Of a DNA stretch of 64,000 nucleotides, positions 62,791 to 64,000 are shown piece by piece. The stretch's first letter is position 1; every line of letters starts with the position of its first letter. The position numbers were made by a program, and so were the translations under genes. Source of the DNA: DATAXP01 sp036272935 (GTDB lineage Bacteria > Planctomycetota > Planctomycetia > Pirellulales > PNKZ01); contig DATAXP010000154.1 of assembly GCA_036272935.1 (NCBI GenBank), positions 39,884 through 103,883 of the forward strand, given 5' to 3'. The notes under the pieces were generated by a model. That model searched no databases and was not told the DNA's origin. It saw nothing but the letters and a program-made list of their open reading frames with translations.

Positions 62791-64000
62791 TCATTTGCTG
62801 GCAAACGATCGCTGCGGCCCTTCCCCTTCGGCGATCGACACCGCCGCAACCGGGAGCGATTGCTCCTCGGATGCCTCCGCCTGTTCGTGCGCAAGCACGG
62901 GCGAGGCGGTCGGCGCTACCAGTGTCGCCAGGTGTTCTTCAATCAACTCGATTTGTTCCGACCACTTGGCCATGCAGGCGGCCATTTGCCCCGCCGGAGC
63001 GCGTCCGCGAACGGTCAAGGTTCCGAACGTGCGCCCTTGGGCGGTCAGCGGCATTTCCAGCTTCCACCCTTCACCGGACGACAACCTGGGTTCGCGCTCC
63101 CAGGAGGCGTGGTAGCTCTCGTGCAGCCAGGGAACGTTGAGGTTCAGCTTGATGCTTTGCAGGGGTGGGCCGTCGGCCGTTTCAGTCAACAGCCTCCACA
63201 ACGAATCCCAATCGCGCGAGCCTTGCAAATGGTGCGTTGTGTGGTGCACGGCGTTGCCGTTATGGCGCGTCGGCACGACGAACGACGCGCCCAGCTTGCG
63301 AACCGAACTGGCCACCAACAGAAACTCGGCGTGACCGAAAATTCGCGTCAGCATCATGACGGCCATCATCACCGCGACCGCAGCGAGGGCGTAAAACTCA
63401 TTTTGCAGCCGTAAGCTTACGATCGCGCCCGTTGCTGTGATCAGGCACAGCACCGCCACCCAGCACAACATTTGCCGATTGTCGAATCCGCGTCGCAACA
63501 AGCAGTGGTGCAAATGTCCGCGATCGGTCGCGGCGATGCTCCGTCCGGTTAACTTGCGGCGTAGAATTGCCACGCTGCAATCGAAGGCGGGAACGGCCCA
63601 GATGGCCAGCGGGGCGATCATGGCGTAGGAGGCCGGCCCCTTCAGCGCACAGCGCATCGCGAGCGCGCCAGCCAGTAGGCCGATCACCATGCTGCCGGCA
63701 TCGCCGAGAAAAATGGTCGCCGGTGGGAAGTTGAAGATCAGAAACCCGAGCAAGGCGCCGGTCAGCGCCAAGGCGACGATCGCTTCAAGCTCATGGCCGG
63801 TGAGGATGGCCATGCCGGCAATCGTCGCATTGAGGATCACGCCGACCGTCGCCGCCAAGCCATCGGCGCCATCAATCAAGTTGACCGAATTAATCGCACC
63901 CAGCAGCCAGAACAGCGTAAACGGCCACGCCAGCAACCCCAGTTCGAAGTCGCGTCCGAACAGCTGCACGTTGTGCACGACCAGCCCCGACGAGGCGGCA
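62791..64000 (-). CDS. WecA/TagO-type undecaprenyl-phosphate sugar-1-phosphate transferase (5' end beyond window)
   Basis: The frame is open to the window edge, so the true start is outside. The visible ~400 residues have the family blocks NSVNLIDGADGLAATVG, FLGDAGSMVIGLL and DRGHLHHCLLRRG with about eight membrane helices. These enzymes put the first sugar-phosphate on undecaprenyl phosphate. The first Asp-rich motif and the N-terminal helices are outside the window. After the last helix (about residue 240) comes a ~165-residue soluble extension of unknown role, starting with RKLGASFVVPTRHNG, which plain WecA lacks. It lies upstream of the antiterminator on the same strand. Confidence 0.88.
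   Translation of the reverse strand, partial: AASSGLVVHNVQLFGRDFELGLLAWPFTLFWLLGAINSVNLIDGADGLAATVGVILNATIAGMAILTGHELEAIVALALTGALLGFLIFNFPPATIFLGDAGSMVIGLLAGALAMRCALKGPASYAMIAPLAIWAVPAFDCSVAILRRKLTGRSIAATDRGHLHHCLLRRGFDNRQMLCWVAVLCLITATGAIVSLRLQNEFYALAAVAVMMAVMMLTRIFGHAEFLLVASSVRKLGASFVVPTRHNGNAVHHTTHHLQGSRDWDSLWRLLTETADGPPLQSIKLNLNVPWLHESYHASWEREPRLSSGEGWKLEMPLTAQGRTFGTLTVRGRAPAGQMAACMAKWSEQIELIEEHLATLVAPTASPVLAHEQAEASEEQSLPVAAVSIAEGEGPQRSFASK

Noticed and set aside
1..64000. Genomic-island or prophage boundaries
   Set aside because: No integrase, tRNA gene, transposase or flanking direct repeats were found, although most of the window is accessory in content.

Overview
The window is GC-rich bacterial chromosome, most consistent with a planctomycete of the Pirellulales type. 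That assignment is an inference. It rests on the glycine/cysteine-rich secreted protein, the large WD40/TPR proteins, an MFS-PhyH-ArsI cluster and a very long exopolysaccharide locus. No rRNA, tRNA, CRISPR array, transposase or integrase was seen.

Region 1 (1-5135): a Cys/Gly-rich secreted protein, a LOG-family nucleotide hydrolase-like protein, a cluster of palindromic hairpins, and a minus-strand threonine-degradation operon (tdh, then kbl) with a PemK/MazF-type toxin-antitoxin pair embedded between its two enzymes.

Region 2 (5136-11236): an inorganic-carbon uptake operon of the DAB type. DabA has its zinc-ligand pattern intact. It is followed by two different NuoL/NuoM-like membrane subunits instead of the usual one.

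Region 3 (11237-19475): a TonB-dependent outer-membrane receptor, a PhyH-type Fe(II)/2-oxoglutarate dioxygenase, an MFS transporter, an ArsI-like C-As lyase fused to a methyltransferase remnant, a TonB protein, an ArsR-type repressor and an aldo/keto reductase. I read this as an uptake-and-detoxification or assimilation module, possibly for organoarsenicals. Inverted repeats with matching geometry lie upstream of the receptor and of the PhyH gene.

Region 4 (19476-25517): two long TPR proteins ending at a textbook intrinsic terminator, then, on the other strand, two YdcF/DUF218-like proteins and a TPR lipoprotein.

Region 5 (25534-64000, all minus strand): an exopolysaccharide locus. In transcriptional order it has a WecA-type initiating transferase (cut by the window edge), a specialised NusG/RfaH-like antiterminator, and a nearly gapless run of about 29 genes from 62556 down to 28207. 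The run carries 14 intact and one broken glycosyltransferase, GDP-fucose synthase, a Wzm/Wzt ABC exporter with a WD40 protein between its two subunits, and tailoring enzymes (sulfotransferase, SGNH hydrolase, FAD mutase-like enzyme, HAD protein, epimerase, AsnB amidotransferase, FkbM methyltransferase, carbamoyltransferase). It also has a Wzy-like polymerase. A Wzc-type tyrosine autokinase follows. Most neighbours overlap by 4 nt (ATGA, GTGA or TTGA), so translation is probably coupled along the run, and the NusG paralog at its head is a natural candidate for keeping RNA polymerase processive over it.
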